64,000 nt of DNA from Siphonodentalium dalli (GCA_032622095.1 CP136061.1:194006369-194070368); one strand, 5' to 3'. Counted from the first letter of the stretch, positions 23,937 to 36,522 are shown. Numbers and translations are program-made. The notes: generated from the letters alone by a model not told the origin.

Positions 23937-24997
23937 TCATATGTCGGTCAACTTGTATTATTGCGCTAATATATGGCACTACTTACGGGGATGTTGCAGA
24001 CTGGTGAAAAATTCTGCCATTGTTAAACCTACGATTAACATCAAATAATTTGATTGTGTCAATTCAAAATGACCTGATCGCAGACTCAAGATGAGAATAC
24101 GTCCCTGATGCATTGGATTTTATCATTTTTGCCACGTTGCTGTTACGTTAACGTTGGACATTCATCGCAATTATCCCGGAAGTGAACGACGATCGACTAA
24201 TCCAAGTCGGCGGCCTTTCTGGTCGTTCCAATCTCAATGTGTCAGACAAGAAAGCATGGGGATTGTCAAAGCAACCGTTTTACCATCTCTCGCGTTGGGT
24301 TGTGTGCGATGATGTCGATATTTGTGCGATTGAAGCCTTCTTAGGACATTTTATTGACTGGAAAATAAGCCTAATTCAAGGCCAAGGGTCAGTGAGTCTT
24401 AAAATAATTACATCATCAATGACATCATTTGTTTCCCCAACGAGATCAATGTAACGTTACTGATAAACTAGACGTGATCAGAAAACACTCTAGATTGTCT
24501 TCTTTAAGTTCTTGGGAATTTGGATCTTCAATTTCACCGATTCAGATTATATTATTTGTTTACACAAGAGAGTCTGGCTTGAACATTGACATTAATGACA
24601 ACAGACAAGACACAAGTGAAGTGATGTCTAGCAGTCACGACTAGTCCGACTGCTGACAGTGTGGCACTGCATATCCGAATTGAATGCAGACTAACAACAA
24701 CAACAGCAGGCTAGCCAAATTTTAATTCATCAGTTTCCTGTCCCAGTTTTACATGATTAGATTTACAACACATGTGATGATGATGTGTTGAAATGACTGT
24801 TCATGATCATGTGACATGCTGGGTTTGCCTGTGGACTGTGGTGGACAAGTTATTGTTCAAAGTTCTGTAGATCATAAATGACCAGAGGCAGATTATCTGT
24901 AATTTGTCATACTTTCTATTACCGGTATTTGTATTGTGTTGATGCTGACTCTTGTTTGGATGAAATCAACCATGACCTTTATCAGGAGTCAAGTGTT
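23937..24997. other. 1,061-bp segment separating the two duplicated blocks
   Basis: Absent from the composite copy at 21494-21714. It starts TCATATGTCGGTC and ends CAAGTGTT, with a GT dinucleotide at both junctions. It lacks terminal inverted repeats and has no AG acceptor at its right end, so it is neither an obvious transposon nor a canonical intron. Open frames of 60-90 codons on the + strand (24182-24644) are unrecognised. Confidence 0.5.
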
Positions 24998-25141
24998 GTG
25001 ATACTGTGAATGTGATAAAACCTATTCTGATTCACCTGTGAACAACTCGTACTCTTACTAGTGCTTCTATTACTAGTACTATCAGAACTTGACAAATTGT
25101 TTCTGATATATTCATTTATTGTGTATTTCTTACTCTGCAAG
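24998..25141 (+). promoter_or_regulatory. Putative WNK 5' untranslated/leader region
   Basis: The sequence directly upstream of the WNK start codon is open in the same frame for some distance but begins only with GTG (25061), giving an implausible hydrophobic leader, so it is better read as 5' UTR. The ATG at 25142 has A at -3 (CAAGATGA), a good animal initiation context. Part of this stretch (24998-25094) is duplicated at 21612-21714. No TATA box or transcription start can be assigned from sequence alone. Confidence 0.4.
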
Positions 25142-26191
25142 ATGAGTAAGAAGACATCATTCAATTTTAATGGAGAAGTTCTGCAAAATAAGTTGGACGA
25201 GGAATGTAAAAAGGAACATAGTCACACAAATGTGCCATGGAAATTGAATGCAGGTCACTTGCGCTCAACGAAAGTACGTAATGGCAATGATATGGGACAA
25301 AGAAATTCTCATCCGCAAAGAAATATTGACCGTCATTCAGATTTGAAGGATATAAAGAAAGTGTCAAATACAAGCAGATCAAGACTGTCAGGTTTACGTC
25401 GTGAACGGAGGCGATGTGCTTCTGATGATGTGAGTGCTAAACCTTCATCTGTTGATGAATGTATTGACACAAGTGGGCTTGAACATTCTGAATCTGGTAT
25501 GGATTCGGCCAGGTCTGCTGAAAGTGGAGTACCCAGAATACGAACATATAGTTTGCCAGAAGTTGATTCTCATGGAAAACCTAGAGAACAGCTACCAGCC
25601 ATTTCTGCTGCAGAGGAGGTAGATCCTGTCAAAGCGGAGAAAACCAAAATCAATTTGGACATGCATAAGAAACTAGAAAGTGACAACAATGCTGCTGGCA
25701 GTAATAACATACATAGTGAATGCTATTTACCGATTGAGTCCAGTGATGATGTTAGTTTTGATCCAAAGTCAGCTCTAAAGAGAGATTCAATCAGTAGTGG
25801 CAAGGCAAGAAAAACTGTTAAAATTTTCGACAAGGCAAATGAGACATCAGCAGCTTCAAAGACCGAGAAAACAAGTTCTGACATAAAAATTGAAGTACCA
25901 CCAGTAGAAACGAAAACTTCTGAACAAACATCTGGTATGAATTCCCTTAGCCAGAATGTTCAATCTGAGAGTACAAAAAAGGAGGAAAATGAGGCTGAAA
26001 GGAGCTCTGAAGCCAAGAGAGATGACGATTCTGACAAAAAAAAGAATGACGAGGAAGTTAAAGCTGTATCTTCGTCACCTGATGGTCGCTTTCTTAAGTT
26101 TGATGTTGAAATTGGTCGAGGCTCTTTCAAGACTGTCTTCAAAGGGCTTGATACAGAAACTGGAGTGTCTGTCGCCTGGTGTGAATTGCAG
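25142..26191 (+). CDS. WNK: WNK protein kinase, exon 1 (first coding exon seen)
   Basis: Encodes residues 1-350. Residues 1-313 are hydrophilic, Ser/Lys/Glu-rich and probably disordered, with an RTYSLPE segment near 135 and a highly charged stretch near 278-305. The kinase domain starts about 314 with [19 protein letters not shown]: glycine-rich loop 325-330 containing Lys330, the displaced catalytic lysine of WNKs, and VAWCELQ ending at 350 with Cys347 in the usual lysine position. These two changes define WNK kinases, chloride-inhibited activators of SPAK/OSR1-type kinases that control cation-chloride cotransporters. The exon ends in CAG at 26191 with donor GTAATT, phase 0. The ATG at 25142 is chosen for its context; an upstream non-coding exon is possible. 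Confidence 0.93.
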
Positions 26192-26474
26192 GTAATTATC
26201 TAGATTGGTGACTTTTACATGTACATGTAATGAAAATTTTCAGACTGATATAATATATACGGTATATAACTATGCTGTAATTACGCGACCCTTCTAACAT
26301 TACTAGTAAGTGATAAAAAGCCCTCATAATTGGCTACGGCAATCGGCAATGCCGAAGCCATTTGCTGAAGCAAACTGGGCCACGGTAAAGGGTTGCCGTA
26401 GCAGATTGCCGAAGCCAAACAATCTGAATTAAAAGGGCTGGATAAACATATTAAACAACTACCCGGTACTACTA

Positions 26475-26885
26475 CTCTTGAGTGCCTAATAAAAGTACAG
26501 GGTGGAATAATAGTACAGGTTGGAAAATGTCGCTTAACTGAATAATAGTACAGGGCGGAATAAACGTACAGACTGGAAATATTAGTACATGTACCATACA
26601 TCCCCACAAAACGCACCATCTGACTGGTTTACTGATGCCATGTGACAGAAATAGTTTCGATGGATAGCCAGGTCTGTGTACAGTGTATCTGCAGTGTGCT
26701 GATAACTGTTTGTCAACAATCAGAGTTCATTTCTTTATGAATAACACAATTTAAGATTGGTGAATTATTTCTTTTGGTTAATTTAATAAACGTACAGGGC
26801 CAAATAACGGTCGTACAGGACTACAGGTGGGAATTTTAACTCTATTTTAATAATCGTACATGTATGTTTATTAGGCCCTCAAGAG
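26475..26885. mobile_element. TA-flanked element with AATAANNGTACAGG subterminal repeats
   Basis: The left end CTCTTGAGTGCCTAATAAAA mirrors the right end TTTATTAGGCCCTCAAGAG, with TA on each side (26473-26474, 26886-26887). Just inside the left end the motif AATAA..GTACAGG recurs about five times (26484-26580), and related copies occur near the right end (26785-26860). Non-coding. Ends and motif plan match the 1.6-kb element at 49175-50797. Confidence 0.75.
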
Positions 26886-27989
26886 TAAGGTACTAGTATG
26901 TAGCCTGGAAACACATGCTTCCCCCCATTATTATACGGTAGTACTTATATACCGGGTAGCTGTAGTCAGGGAGCAAATTACTTTTGATATACATTTCGGG
27001 AATTTCCATGAAAGTACATGTAGTTTCAGTTTCATTTGATTGTTCCTGTAACGGTAATTCTTCAAATGCAACAAAGTTGAACAGAATACAAAAAATGGAA
27101 TAGGGCGAGGTCAAATTGGGTTTGAGAGAATAAAAGTTGATGGCTGTGAATATGTGACTGAAGTACCCGGTATGGGAAATGATGTACCCTGCTTGACAAA
27201 ACAAGTGTCCAATGTCACCGCGGTGTATTTGGGCTCTTTCACGTTAAAGGTTGACCACAAGTGGCCAAATAGGGTGCAAAAAAAGTTTTTTTCAAATCAC
27301 TTTTTCTTCATTAATTCATGTTAGGAACATCATACTGGATCGGGAACTAAAGTTTCAGAGCAGGAGCAAGTGTATTTTGATTTTTCAGGTTTGGTCTATG
27401 CAGGATTCCCTCAAAATTGAAAATACTGAACAACTAATTTCTAATGTCTGAATTTTAATTATTATGCATCTGTTTCCGGAATGATATCACATGACATTGA
27501 GCATTGAACAATCAGAGAACATATATGTCAAAATTACTGGAAAAATCTTTGAATTTCCATATTTTTTAAATTTATATGTAAATTATGAACTCTTAATATT
27601 CATATTCCCTAATTGTTATTCTCTGATAATAGAAAATGCTTCAGTGGTATAAAGATTTTACTTCTCAAGTTGAAGTGCATGCTTCAATGATTGTAATATT
27701 AAAAGCATTTTCAAAATCGGACAAAAATTGACTCAACAAGAGCATATTTAAAAATTGCCAATTTCCACTGACTTTTTCTCGGAGAGGACACATTTTTTTA
27801 ACATTCATTGACTGTAGACATAAGAGTCTTGTAACTCAATCTTTTAAAGATTGCCGATTTTCATTGTCTTGTTATATATTTTAGAAAACTTGAATAGACC
27901 TGTCAAACTGAGAAATGAGAAGATAAACATATTGAGACTCTTGGAAACATGACTCGACAAATGATAAGTTGGGGCAAAATCTGTTGTCC

Positions 27990-28405
27990 CATAACCTGTT
28001 TTTATGTGTACCCATACCATCATATGGTATACGTAATGTTGACGTTCGGATTTACCACTCATCGTCCATCCGTCTGTCTATCCGTGTGTAGACATTTTAT
28101 GCATGGTGCGATAACTCAAACATTTTCTATCCAATCGGAACCAAATTTTGTACAAGTTCCTCATCCCAAAATGCAGGATGAGTTTGAAAATAGGTTTGAT
28201 ATGATTTTTAAATAGAGGTATGGGCCTTTTTCGACTTAGAATTCATGCATGCTGCGATGACGCAAACATGTTTTTATCTGACTGAAACCAAATCTGGTAT
28301 TTTGGTTTGTGATTTCGCAGCCCAAAATACAGATCAAGTTTGAATATGGGTTTGATACAATTTTTTTTACTGGAGTGATGGCCCTTTTTCGACTTACAAT
28401 TATTC
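27990..28405 (+). repeat. Pearl-like element, two units
   Basis: A hairpin ATACCATCATATGGTAT at 28014-28030 is followed by CATCCGTCTGTCTATCCGTG and then two degenerate units of about 160 bp. Each has GCGATRACKCAAACATKTTT, ACCAAAT.TKGTA and GGGCCTTTTTCGACTTA or GGCCCTTTTTCGACTTA. Same plan as the arrays at 31.1 and 47.9 kb. Confidence 0.65.
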
Positions 28406-30609
28406 AGATCTGAGGTTTACTGATTAATACAGGCTTTACTGTATAAGAGACAAGAGACACCTGCAGACAAGGCGAATTATTGAACTAGAGTTATATTTAG
28501 CTGTCATATGTTAGCCCTATTATAATCTGTAACTCATTGACATTCACAAATGAATGGACTCTCCCATTTCATTCTAAAAGTATAAATTGGAATAGTCCAT
28601 TTGTATGGATGTTTTCAGAATATGAGCAGACAGAGCGAACCCACATTTAATGTAGTAGTGCACTATTTAAAATTCAAAATTATTTGCAGTCTCACTGGGC
28701 TGATTTCCATAATACTTGGTATGGAGACATAGTTTATAATTTGTTCATAGGGTCATGGTTGAGTGGATTTTAGGGGATAATGAGGGGTGAGAAGATTAAT
28801 ATTGAGGGCTATGGGGTTGTCATGGATTTAATGTCGAGAACAGAAATCAATGCTTTTCTATGTATGAAACAAATCTATTGTGTGCTATAGAGCATTTGAA
28901 AAATGGGCTATCTTCAGTTTATCAGGTCAGGGGCTTCAAGCGGTCCTAGTCATGAGGCATTAAAAGCCAATAAAAGGGTCAGATAACTCTAAATAAAATA
29001 AGAACTTCAAAAATCTTTTTCTCCAGTCCAAGAAGGCAGATAAACATTGTTAATACTTGGTGTGGATTATTGCGATGAACCATAATTTCCAATTTGTTCA
29101 TCCTGTCATGGTTCATTGAAATATAGGGGCCATGGAGCGCTTAGAAGATTAACATTGATTATTATTGATTTTAGCGTCCAAGCTATAAAACATTGTAATG
29201 TGTGAAATCATTCTATTGGGGGTTACTTCCTGTTTTGTTATATGAACTGTGGTAATCTGTATTGAGTGTATCGAGGGGTCATAGGGGCAGAATCCTCATA
29301 TTATGGTTGTATAAATATATGGATAATATTTTTGTATGGTCTAAACTATTTTATTGAGAGCTATACAGACCACCAGGGTATGAACTGTGTTTATTTATCT
29401 CAGTTTACGGGTCCTATGGTATTTGAATGTTATTATATGTACACACACATGGAGTATTCCTTTAATATTGCAAGTAAGTGCAGATACTCTGCAATCTGTT
29501 AAAAAATGTGTCCTCTCCGATAATTCAAGACAATTATATTTAACTATTGAGAAACACATGTTTTACGAACAACACTTCCATCAAACCACTTGTAATCAAT
29601 GACATGATTATCAATAATCAAGAAATTCTTCAGATTGACAATTTACTCAGACAATTGCAGTTGAGCAGACCTGAATTGCCTCAATGGGAAATAAATGAAA
29701 TAACACAATAGTAGCTCAAATTGGATACAGCATGTTGCATAAACTGTATTTTAATATAGTATATTATTACTACACCTCATTCTCATTAACAGAATGGTTA
29801 AAGTTCAATATAAACCAATGTCTTCCAGAAAATCTCTGGGTTCTATGCTTGAATTCTCGGAGAGGACATTTTTTTTAACATTTAATGAGCTGCTGTACCA
29901 AATCGGGATGGTTCAGCCCACCAATTAAAGTTTATACACCCTCAATACTAGTGACAGTTTACCCACAATACAAAATGATTTTCTCATTTCATTAGTAATA
30001 GCAGTTGACAAAGATTCTCGGAGAGGACAGATTTTAACGGAATTTCTGTCCACATATTTTGGAGAATTGAATATAATTTAAATAGACTAATACACAGAAA
30101 ACGAATTTTACCATTAATCTTCTATACCATGAAATGTCCAACTGAACTATATTCCTGATCCATGGTTATTGTAAACTGTGTTTATAAAAAGCTTTATTTT
30201 AGATTCACATGCTATAAATCATTTAACGGAATATCTCAATAACCTTCAAATTCAAATATCATCAAACTGAATGCACGAAATCACTCAAAATTTTCACCAC
30301 ATGATCAAGCAGACATAAGCTAAAGGTTAAATGAGGACATTTTTGGCAAACCCATAAATTAAAATAAATATAGGGAATACAATATCATCACAGCAATGAT
30401 TGGCCACTCAAAATATGCCAAAATTGGTACCCATCGCCCTATAATTTTGTTATATTTTCCAATATAGTAGTGAAATTTTGTCTGCAGGTTGGGCTGTGCA
30501 TCAGTACTATAGAAATATTATTAAGACACTCCAAACACAATGACAAATGCATCATTTTCCCGCCTATCCGAAAAATTCATTTTGTCAACCTTTAACGTGA
30601 AAGAGCCCG

Positions 30610-30900
30610 TTTGCCGTTCGGCCGCATTGTCAGAGTTTGGAACTGCAGTTGAGCACCGCGGCCGAACAGCAAGTACACTGCGCCGAACGGCAAGTACACC
30701 ATGGGAAAACAGCACCTACACCGCGGCCAGACCGCATGTACACCATGGTTAGATTTCTGGTTTGTATCATCTTTTTTCAGTTTAATGAACGTACACAGCG
30801 GCAACTACACCATGGCCAAATGGCAAGTACACAGCGACCCAACTGTAGTTAGCCGGTGGAGCCGCGGTGTAGATGCATTTCAGCCGCGATGGCAACGCTA
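30610..30900. repeat. GC-rich degenerate minisatellite
   Basis: Words such as GGCCGAACGGCAAGTACAC, GCAAGTACACCATGG and CCGCGGCC recur at about 20-25 bp spacing. This stretch interrupts the right terminal repeat of the surrounding TIR element. Overlapping short frames on both strands result from the repetition. Confidence 0.6.
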
Positions 30901-31099
30901 ACCGCACCGCGGTTAAGTGGACACTTGTTTTGTCCAGCAGGGTAATCGATACAGTGCGAAATGGCATCTGCCAGCAAACTGTGTCAGTGACACAGACAGT
31001 GAGTGACCGTCTGTTTAAGTTATAATATAACTGAAGATTCTCTTGAATGTTGTTGAGGGTTTGTCGATAAATAAACTCAAATTACATGTACTGATACTA

Positions 31100-32300
31100 G
31101 TAGTTGTCCCCCGAAAAAAAAATATCGGGGGACTATTAAAATAGCCGGTGTCCGTCCGTGTGTGCGTGCGTCCAGAAATGGTTTCCGGATGATAACTTTA
31201 GTTTCGGTTATTAGATCAAAAGCAAATTTCATAGGTGAGTTTATCAGACCAAAATACAGCTCAAGTTCGAATATGGGTTTGCTCCGCCCATTTTTGCGAG
31301 AGTTATGGCCCTTTTTTTACTTAGAATCTTGTAATTTTCTTGTTTCCGGATGATAACTTCAGTTTGTGTGATCATATCTGATGTGAGTTTATCAGCCCTA
31401 TGTACAGATCAACTTCGAATATGGGTATGCTCCGCCAATTTTTGCGAGAGTTGTGGCCCTTTTTGTCCGCCGACCCAACGGGTTCGCAGGACTGTTATAA
31501 TCAGCACGTCCGTCCGTGCATCCGAGGTTTCCGGATGATAACTTTAGTTAGAGTGAACCAAATTAAATTAAATTTGGTATGTGGGTTTACTAGCAGAAAA
31601 GACAGGTCAAGTTCGAATTCGTGTTCCGTCCCCCAATTTTCACCAGAGTTATGCCCCTTTTTTACTTAGAAAACCCCTGAAAGTTGGTTTCCGGATGATA
31701 ACTTTAGTAGAGTTAATCGGATTCAAACCAAATTTGGTATATTACTTTCTCCCAGCAAAACACAGGTCAAGTACGAACGTGGGTTCTGTCTGACCATTTT
31801 TGGCAGAGTTATGCCCCTTTTTCGACATAGAAAATTCAGTTTTTACTTCTGTTTTTTGGATTCCGGATGATAACTTGATTTTGGATTGTTTATATGCAAA
31901 ACCCGTTTTTTTGTGGATTACTTATATCAAAATACAGCTCAAGTTCGAATTTCGGTTTAATGCGATAATTTTTGCGAGAGTTATGGTCCTTTTTTGTCCG
32001 CCAACCCGACATACATGTATAAAACCCCAAAAGTTGGTGTCAGGATGATAACTTTAGTAGAGTTAATCAGATTTAAACCAAATTTGGTATGTGTCTTTCT
32101 CCCAGCAAAACACAGGTCAAGTTCGAATTCGGGTTCCGCCCGCCAATTTTAACCAGAGTTATGTCCCTTTTTTACTTAGAATTTTTGCCAATTTGAGGTT
32201 TCCGGATGATAACTTTAGTAAATTGTGTACTGAATGAAATTAAATTTGGTATGTAGGTTTACTAGCACTAAAGACAGGTTTTTATGCACAAACAACGGTC
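31100..32300 (+). repeat. Pearl-like tandem array, seven units
   Basis: Starts with hairpin GTCCCCCG/CGGGGGAC (31106-31133) and GTCCGTCCGTGTGTGCGTGCG. Seven units of about 150-180 bp follow, each beginning near GTTTCCGGATGATAACTTTA (31182, 31344, 31528, 31687, 31861, 32040, 32200) and carrying TCAAGTTCGAATATGGGTTT and GAGTTATGGCCCTTTTTTAC. The array decays at 32280. Several overlapping frames exist but none is conserved across units, so it is non-coding. Confidence 0.8.
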
Positions 32301-34071
32301 GTATCAAGCCGACGCTTAGAGGTGGACATGAGGAGGGATTTTAAGCTTTAGATTCTCAAATGGATTAACTTCGATTAAGTTAAACGTTCGCAGAAGATCA
32401 TACATGTACGGAACTACTTGTATAATTCTCTAAATATGCATGTTTAAAGTTTGAATAGCAGAAATTTGAAGTCAATATCACCACGGTGTTAAAGCAGATT
32501 CATGTACATATATAACAAACAAACATTTCACATAAAAAGTACTCACGGCGCAAAATTTTACTACTATTCATAACACATCATCAATCGGGACTATACTATT
32601 TCGTTTTTTAGTTTGTAATTTTATATCTTTACATTCAACTGCACATGTAGTAAGGGGTAGGTATTTCTCAACTTCTATATGTAACAATTAAGAGGCATGA
32701 TACACGAAAGAGAGACACTTGATTATAATGAACTCCGCACACATTTGTGTTTGTTTATACTCGTTGATACCTCCAACATGGCGCCCGCAGTGCATGTTGG
32801 GATTAGTGACGTCACATGCAAACGCTCTATTATTGCCCGCTAATCCACTGAGCACATTGCCGGAAAACAATTGTGGTCAGCTACCCATAACTGAAGTTAT
32901 GGCGATTCATGCGATTGAATATTACTTATGGATTATGCAGTCTGACTCGTTATAAATCTTCCTTCATGAGACGTCACATGAGGGACTACTAGCAACGTTA
33001 CATATTTTGGAAATCCCAATTTCTTAACAACATGTACATGTACATGTATTCCGTATCTTCTCTATTCTTTTTTCATATCAATTTAATACATGTGTAGACA
33101 CATGTACATGTACATTCATCGAGCCAATTATTATTATTTTTGACTGGATTTCTTGTGACAAATACATGTACCGTTAAGTTGGCATTAACAATGTATTTGT
33201 GAAGTAATCAGCCAGAAACATATGAGTAACAGTTTTCAAAATATTTTTTAAATACAAACTACTAGTAGTAACACTGGTTTCAACAATCATCACCTGAATT
33301 TTTTTTATTGGAGGACTATCAATAATGAATATAAGAACAAAGTTTATCTACCAATATGTCTCGCTGTTAGTGGTGATGTTTTTACACCCTTTAATATTTT
33401 TTGGCACATTTACCCATGTTCTGCAAGTGCATTGAGTGATGTTGGGTCCCTTAATGGACTTTGACACCAATATTGAGAGACTGATTTTGTCAGATGAGAT
33501 CAGAAAACTTGAGTGTTTTGAGATGTTCCAACCTATTATATTTACCATTAGATTTCCATTAGGCATTACATGATGTAAGCACAGATCAAGTCGCCTTGCA
33601 TATACTGTATATACATGTTTGTGTACATTAATCAACATGTATGAAATTAACAACCTGTATGATATATACTAGTATGTACATGTAAGGCATAAAAAAAAAC
33701 CTTTGTTTCCGGTAACCCTCCCTCCCGTTAGCCAGATGGCCCCCAAATGCAAAATAAAAAAAATTCCAAAGTTCCCAATTTACAGTCTGAAAGTTACCAA
33801 TCTCATTCTCCCAACTTGACTTTATTCTTCCAGTTTCTGTTAGATTAAGTTGCTGCTGGTTTCAATTTAATGAGTCATTAGCCTACTGGTAATTAACTTG
33901 CAAATCGCACTCACACAACACACCAAACCAGGGACACTGTGCTAACAAACATCCAAAAACACGATTCCTCAAAAATAGGCAACTTTGACCCAAAGTCTTT
34001 TAGACTGATGGGTATGGAATATGTTTATTAACTCAATTTGATATGTTTGGGGGTGTTGATTAATAGAAATT
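32301..34071. other. Unassigned intronic stretch
   Basis: No gene seen. It is rich in ACATGTACATG words (33030-33110 especially). At 33685-33735, AAACCTTTGTTTCCGGTAACC plus CCTCCCTCCC resembles one end of the TTTCCGGTAA family also seen at 36800 and 39230. Confidence 0.4.
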
Positions 34072-34076
34072 AAATG

Positions 34077-35726
34077 CACGGGGCGTCATGTGCCCCGCGA
34101 GAATCGGTTCGCAATCTGCAGACGACCCAGCGCGAAATCGCACGTGTCTCGGCGCCCTTCCTGTCACAAATGTCAGGGTCGGCTCCAAACTTGAATTAAA
34201 CAGCGACATAGGTGAGTTAATGCAGAATATAACACACAATGCATACTCCACACTGATTACTAGTATCGAATCAGTAGTTTTTATGGAGTATTATGCGATA
34301 AGATTTGTTTATTTTACATGTTTACAAAAGTCATTATTTCCAAGTGCATTTTCAATGGAATATTCCACCAAATTCCACGAGTGATGAACCGCAATTCTGG
34401 AAGCTATGCTTGAGTATACTGTTGCTCAATGTTAGATACATACATTTCCTAGCTCCCAAACCACAAGTAAGTTTAGTATTATACTTGTATGCCACAAAAA
34501 ATGAATCTTAAAATGACCCGAAAATGTCAGTCACGGTTCCCTTCCGGTCAACTGTTAGCATTTGGGTTCGCATCGGTTTGATCATGCCCCAGTTCCGAAT
34601 CTGCACGTATTTAGTTTTCGCATTATTTCAATTTATTTGACCAGTATTTTCGTGCTCGCTGGAGACTTATCACGCATATTTTATTTCCATATTTACTAGT
34701 AATGACTAGCACCACATAAAACACTATTTATACGGCGATATCTTGTTAAATGAAACTTGCTAGGCGACTTCGAAGCACGAACTATTATTTTATTTAAAAG
34801 GATGTTGTTTTTATGTGTAAACAATAAGTGGGAATACATATACACACCTGGCATTGATCCTATATGACTCATGTTGCGTACACGTCGCTAAAATCATAAT
34901 AGGCCTTTGTCTACATTATATAATGTATCGTCTCAAACTTACACAAGTTTGTTTCTGTTATCTGACCGAATAATGGTTGTTTATGCCTGTTTGGTGGCTT
35001 CATATACATGTCCATCCTTTTAAATAAAATAATAGTTCGTGCTTCGAAGTCGCCTAGCCAGGTGCATTTAACAAGATATCGCCGTATAAATAGTGTTATA
35101 TGTGGTGCTAGTCATTACTAGTATATATGAAAATAAAATATGTGTGATAAGTCTCCAACGAGCACGAAAATACTGGTCAAATAATGCGAAAACTAAATAC
35201 GTGCAGATTCGGGACTGGGGCATGATCAAACCGATGCGAACCCAAATGCTAACAGTTGACCGGAAGGGAACCGTGACATTTTCGGGTCATTTTAAGGTTC
35301 ATTTTTTGTGGCATACAAGTATAATACTAAACTTACTTGTGGTTTGGGAGCTAGGAAATGTATGTATCTAACATTGAGCAACAGTATACTCAAGCGTAGC
35401 TTCCAGAATTGCGGTTAATCACTCGTGGAATTTGGTGGAAATTCCATTGAAAATGCACTTGGAAATAATGACTTTTGTAAACATGTACAACAGACAAATC
35501 TTACCGCATAATACTCCATAAAAGCTACTGATTCGATACTAGTAATCATTGTGGAGTATGTATTGTGTGTTATATTCTGCATTAACTCACAATTTGTCGC
35601 TGTTTAATTCAAGTTTTGAGCCGATCCTGACATTTGTGACCGGAAGGGCGCTGAGACATGTGCGATTTCGCGCTGGGTCGTCTGCAGATTGCGAACCGAT
35701 TCTCGCGGGGCACATGACGCCCCGTG
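34077..35726. mobile_element. 1.65-kb foldback element with 0.72-kb arms
   Basis: The left arm (34077-34804) and right arm (35013-35726) are inverted copies with a few percent mismatch, separated by about 208 bp. The termini are CACGGGGCGTCATG and CATGACGCCCCGTG. The 5-bp direct repeat AAATG flanks it at 34072-34076 and 35727-35731. The ends contain an inner palindrome, GGGGC..GCCCC. There is no open frame conserved in both arms. A 5-bp duplication with CAC-starting ends is compatible with Transib-like transposases (inference), but the rest of the end does not match their consensus. Confidence 0.85.
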
Positions 35727-35731
35727 AAATG

Positions 35732-36134
35732 GCTTTGGACATATATGACAATTGATTGTTTCATAAAATTCTCAACAATCTGTTGTAAAATTTTCTGATA
35801 GTTAGGCACTGAAGCATGTAACCCCAGTATGAAAAATGGAAGAAACATTGATGATTTGTGGGAAGGTGCAGGGAGGTGGGAATTTTTTTAGCAGGTCAAT
35901 ATTGTTCACATACAGGGAACTCATGCTTTAACACAACATGTTATTATGGAATAACTACTTAATTCTACATACATGTACTAAATATTACCAAGAATCAATC
36001 ATACACATGTATATAATACATGTAGTCCTGACTATAATTTGTAAATAATAATTTCAACTGCTAGAATAAAGTCTATATCAGTTTTATAGAGGTATTGACT
36101 TAGTATTTTTGTGTCCAATGTGGTGAAGGTAGTG
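35732..36134. other. Unassigned intronic stretch
   Basis: AT-rich. No recognisable gene or repeat boundary. Confidence 0.35.
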
Positions 36135-36142
36135 GTGTGGTG

Positions 36143-36514
36143 CAGGGGCGCCGGAAGGGGGGGCAGAGGGGGGCAGCTGCCCCCTGCCCTTGACCAAGGG
36201 GGGCGAGCGGGGGCAGGACTTGCCCTTTTTCTGGAGACAGAAAATGCTTTTTGTGTGTTTATTCTCGTGTTTTTATAGCAAAATGTGACTTTTTTGATCC
36301 AAATACCACCAATTTCACAAGGAATATTAATTTTTTGTCAATTTTATCACAAAACGGCCATAAAAACCGACAAATACCATTAAAATAGGGATTTTTGCCA
36401 CAATGAATTTATGGTTATTTTCCCGAGTTTGCGGAGAAAATGCCCTTTTTTGCGGAAAAGTGCCCTTTTTGTAGGCTCTGCCCCCCCTGCCCTTGGATGC
36501 TTCCGGCGCCCCTG
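36143..36514. mobile_element. hAT-type MITE, 372 bp
   Basis: Perfect 15-bp ends, CAGGGGCGCCGGAAG and CTTCCGGCGCCCCTG. A perfect 8-bp duplication GTGTGGTG lies at 36135-36142 and 36515-36522. Both subterminal regions are rich in GGGGGCAG or CTGCCCC and contain TGCCCTTTTT words. Non-coding. Confidence 0.9.
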
Positions 36515-36522
36515 GTGTGGTG

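Larger units (their letters stand above)
27185..30945. mobile_element. 3.8-kb TIR element
   Basis: The left end TACCCTGCTTGACAAAACAA at about 27186 mirrors TTGTTTTGTCCAGCAGGGTA ending near 30943. Inside, GGGCTCTTTCACGTTAAAGG (about 27231) mirrors CCTTTAACGTGAAAGAGCCC (about 30590). The right terminal repeat is split by a 290-bp GC-rich minisatellite-like insert (30610-30900). The interior holds a pearl-like array, a roughly duplicated block (28670-28860 and 29030-29215) and four copies of TCTCGGAGAGGACA. I found no transposase frame. TA may be the target duplication. Confidence 0.65.

Noticed and set aside
25061-25141. Upstream in-frame extension of the WNK frame from a GTG
   Set aside because: It starts with GTG and would add a hydrophobic leader to a cytosolic kinase; the ATG at 25142 has a good context and a typical hydrophilic N terminus follows.
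30540-30967. Overlapping frames on both strands rich in Arg and Ala
   Set aside because: They follow from the GC-rich minisatellite; no consistent product.
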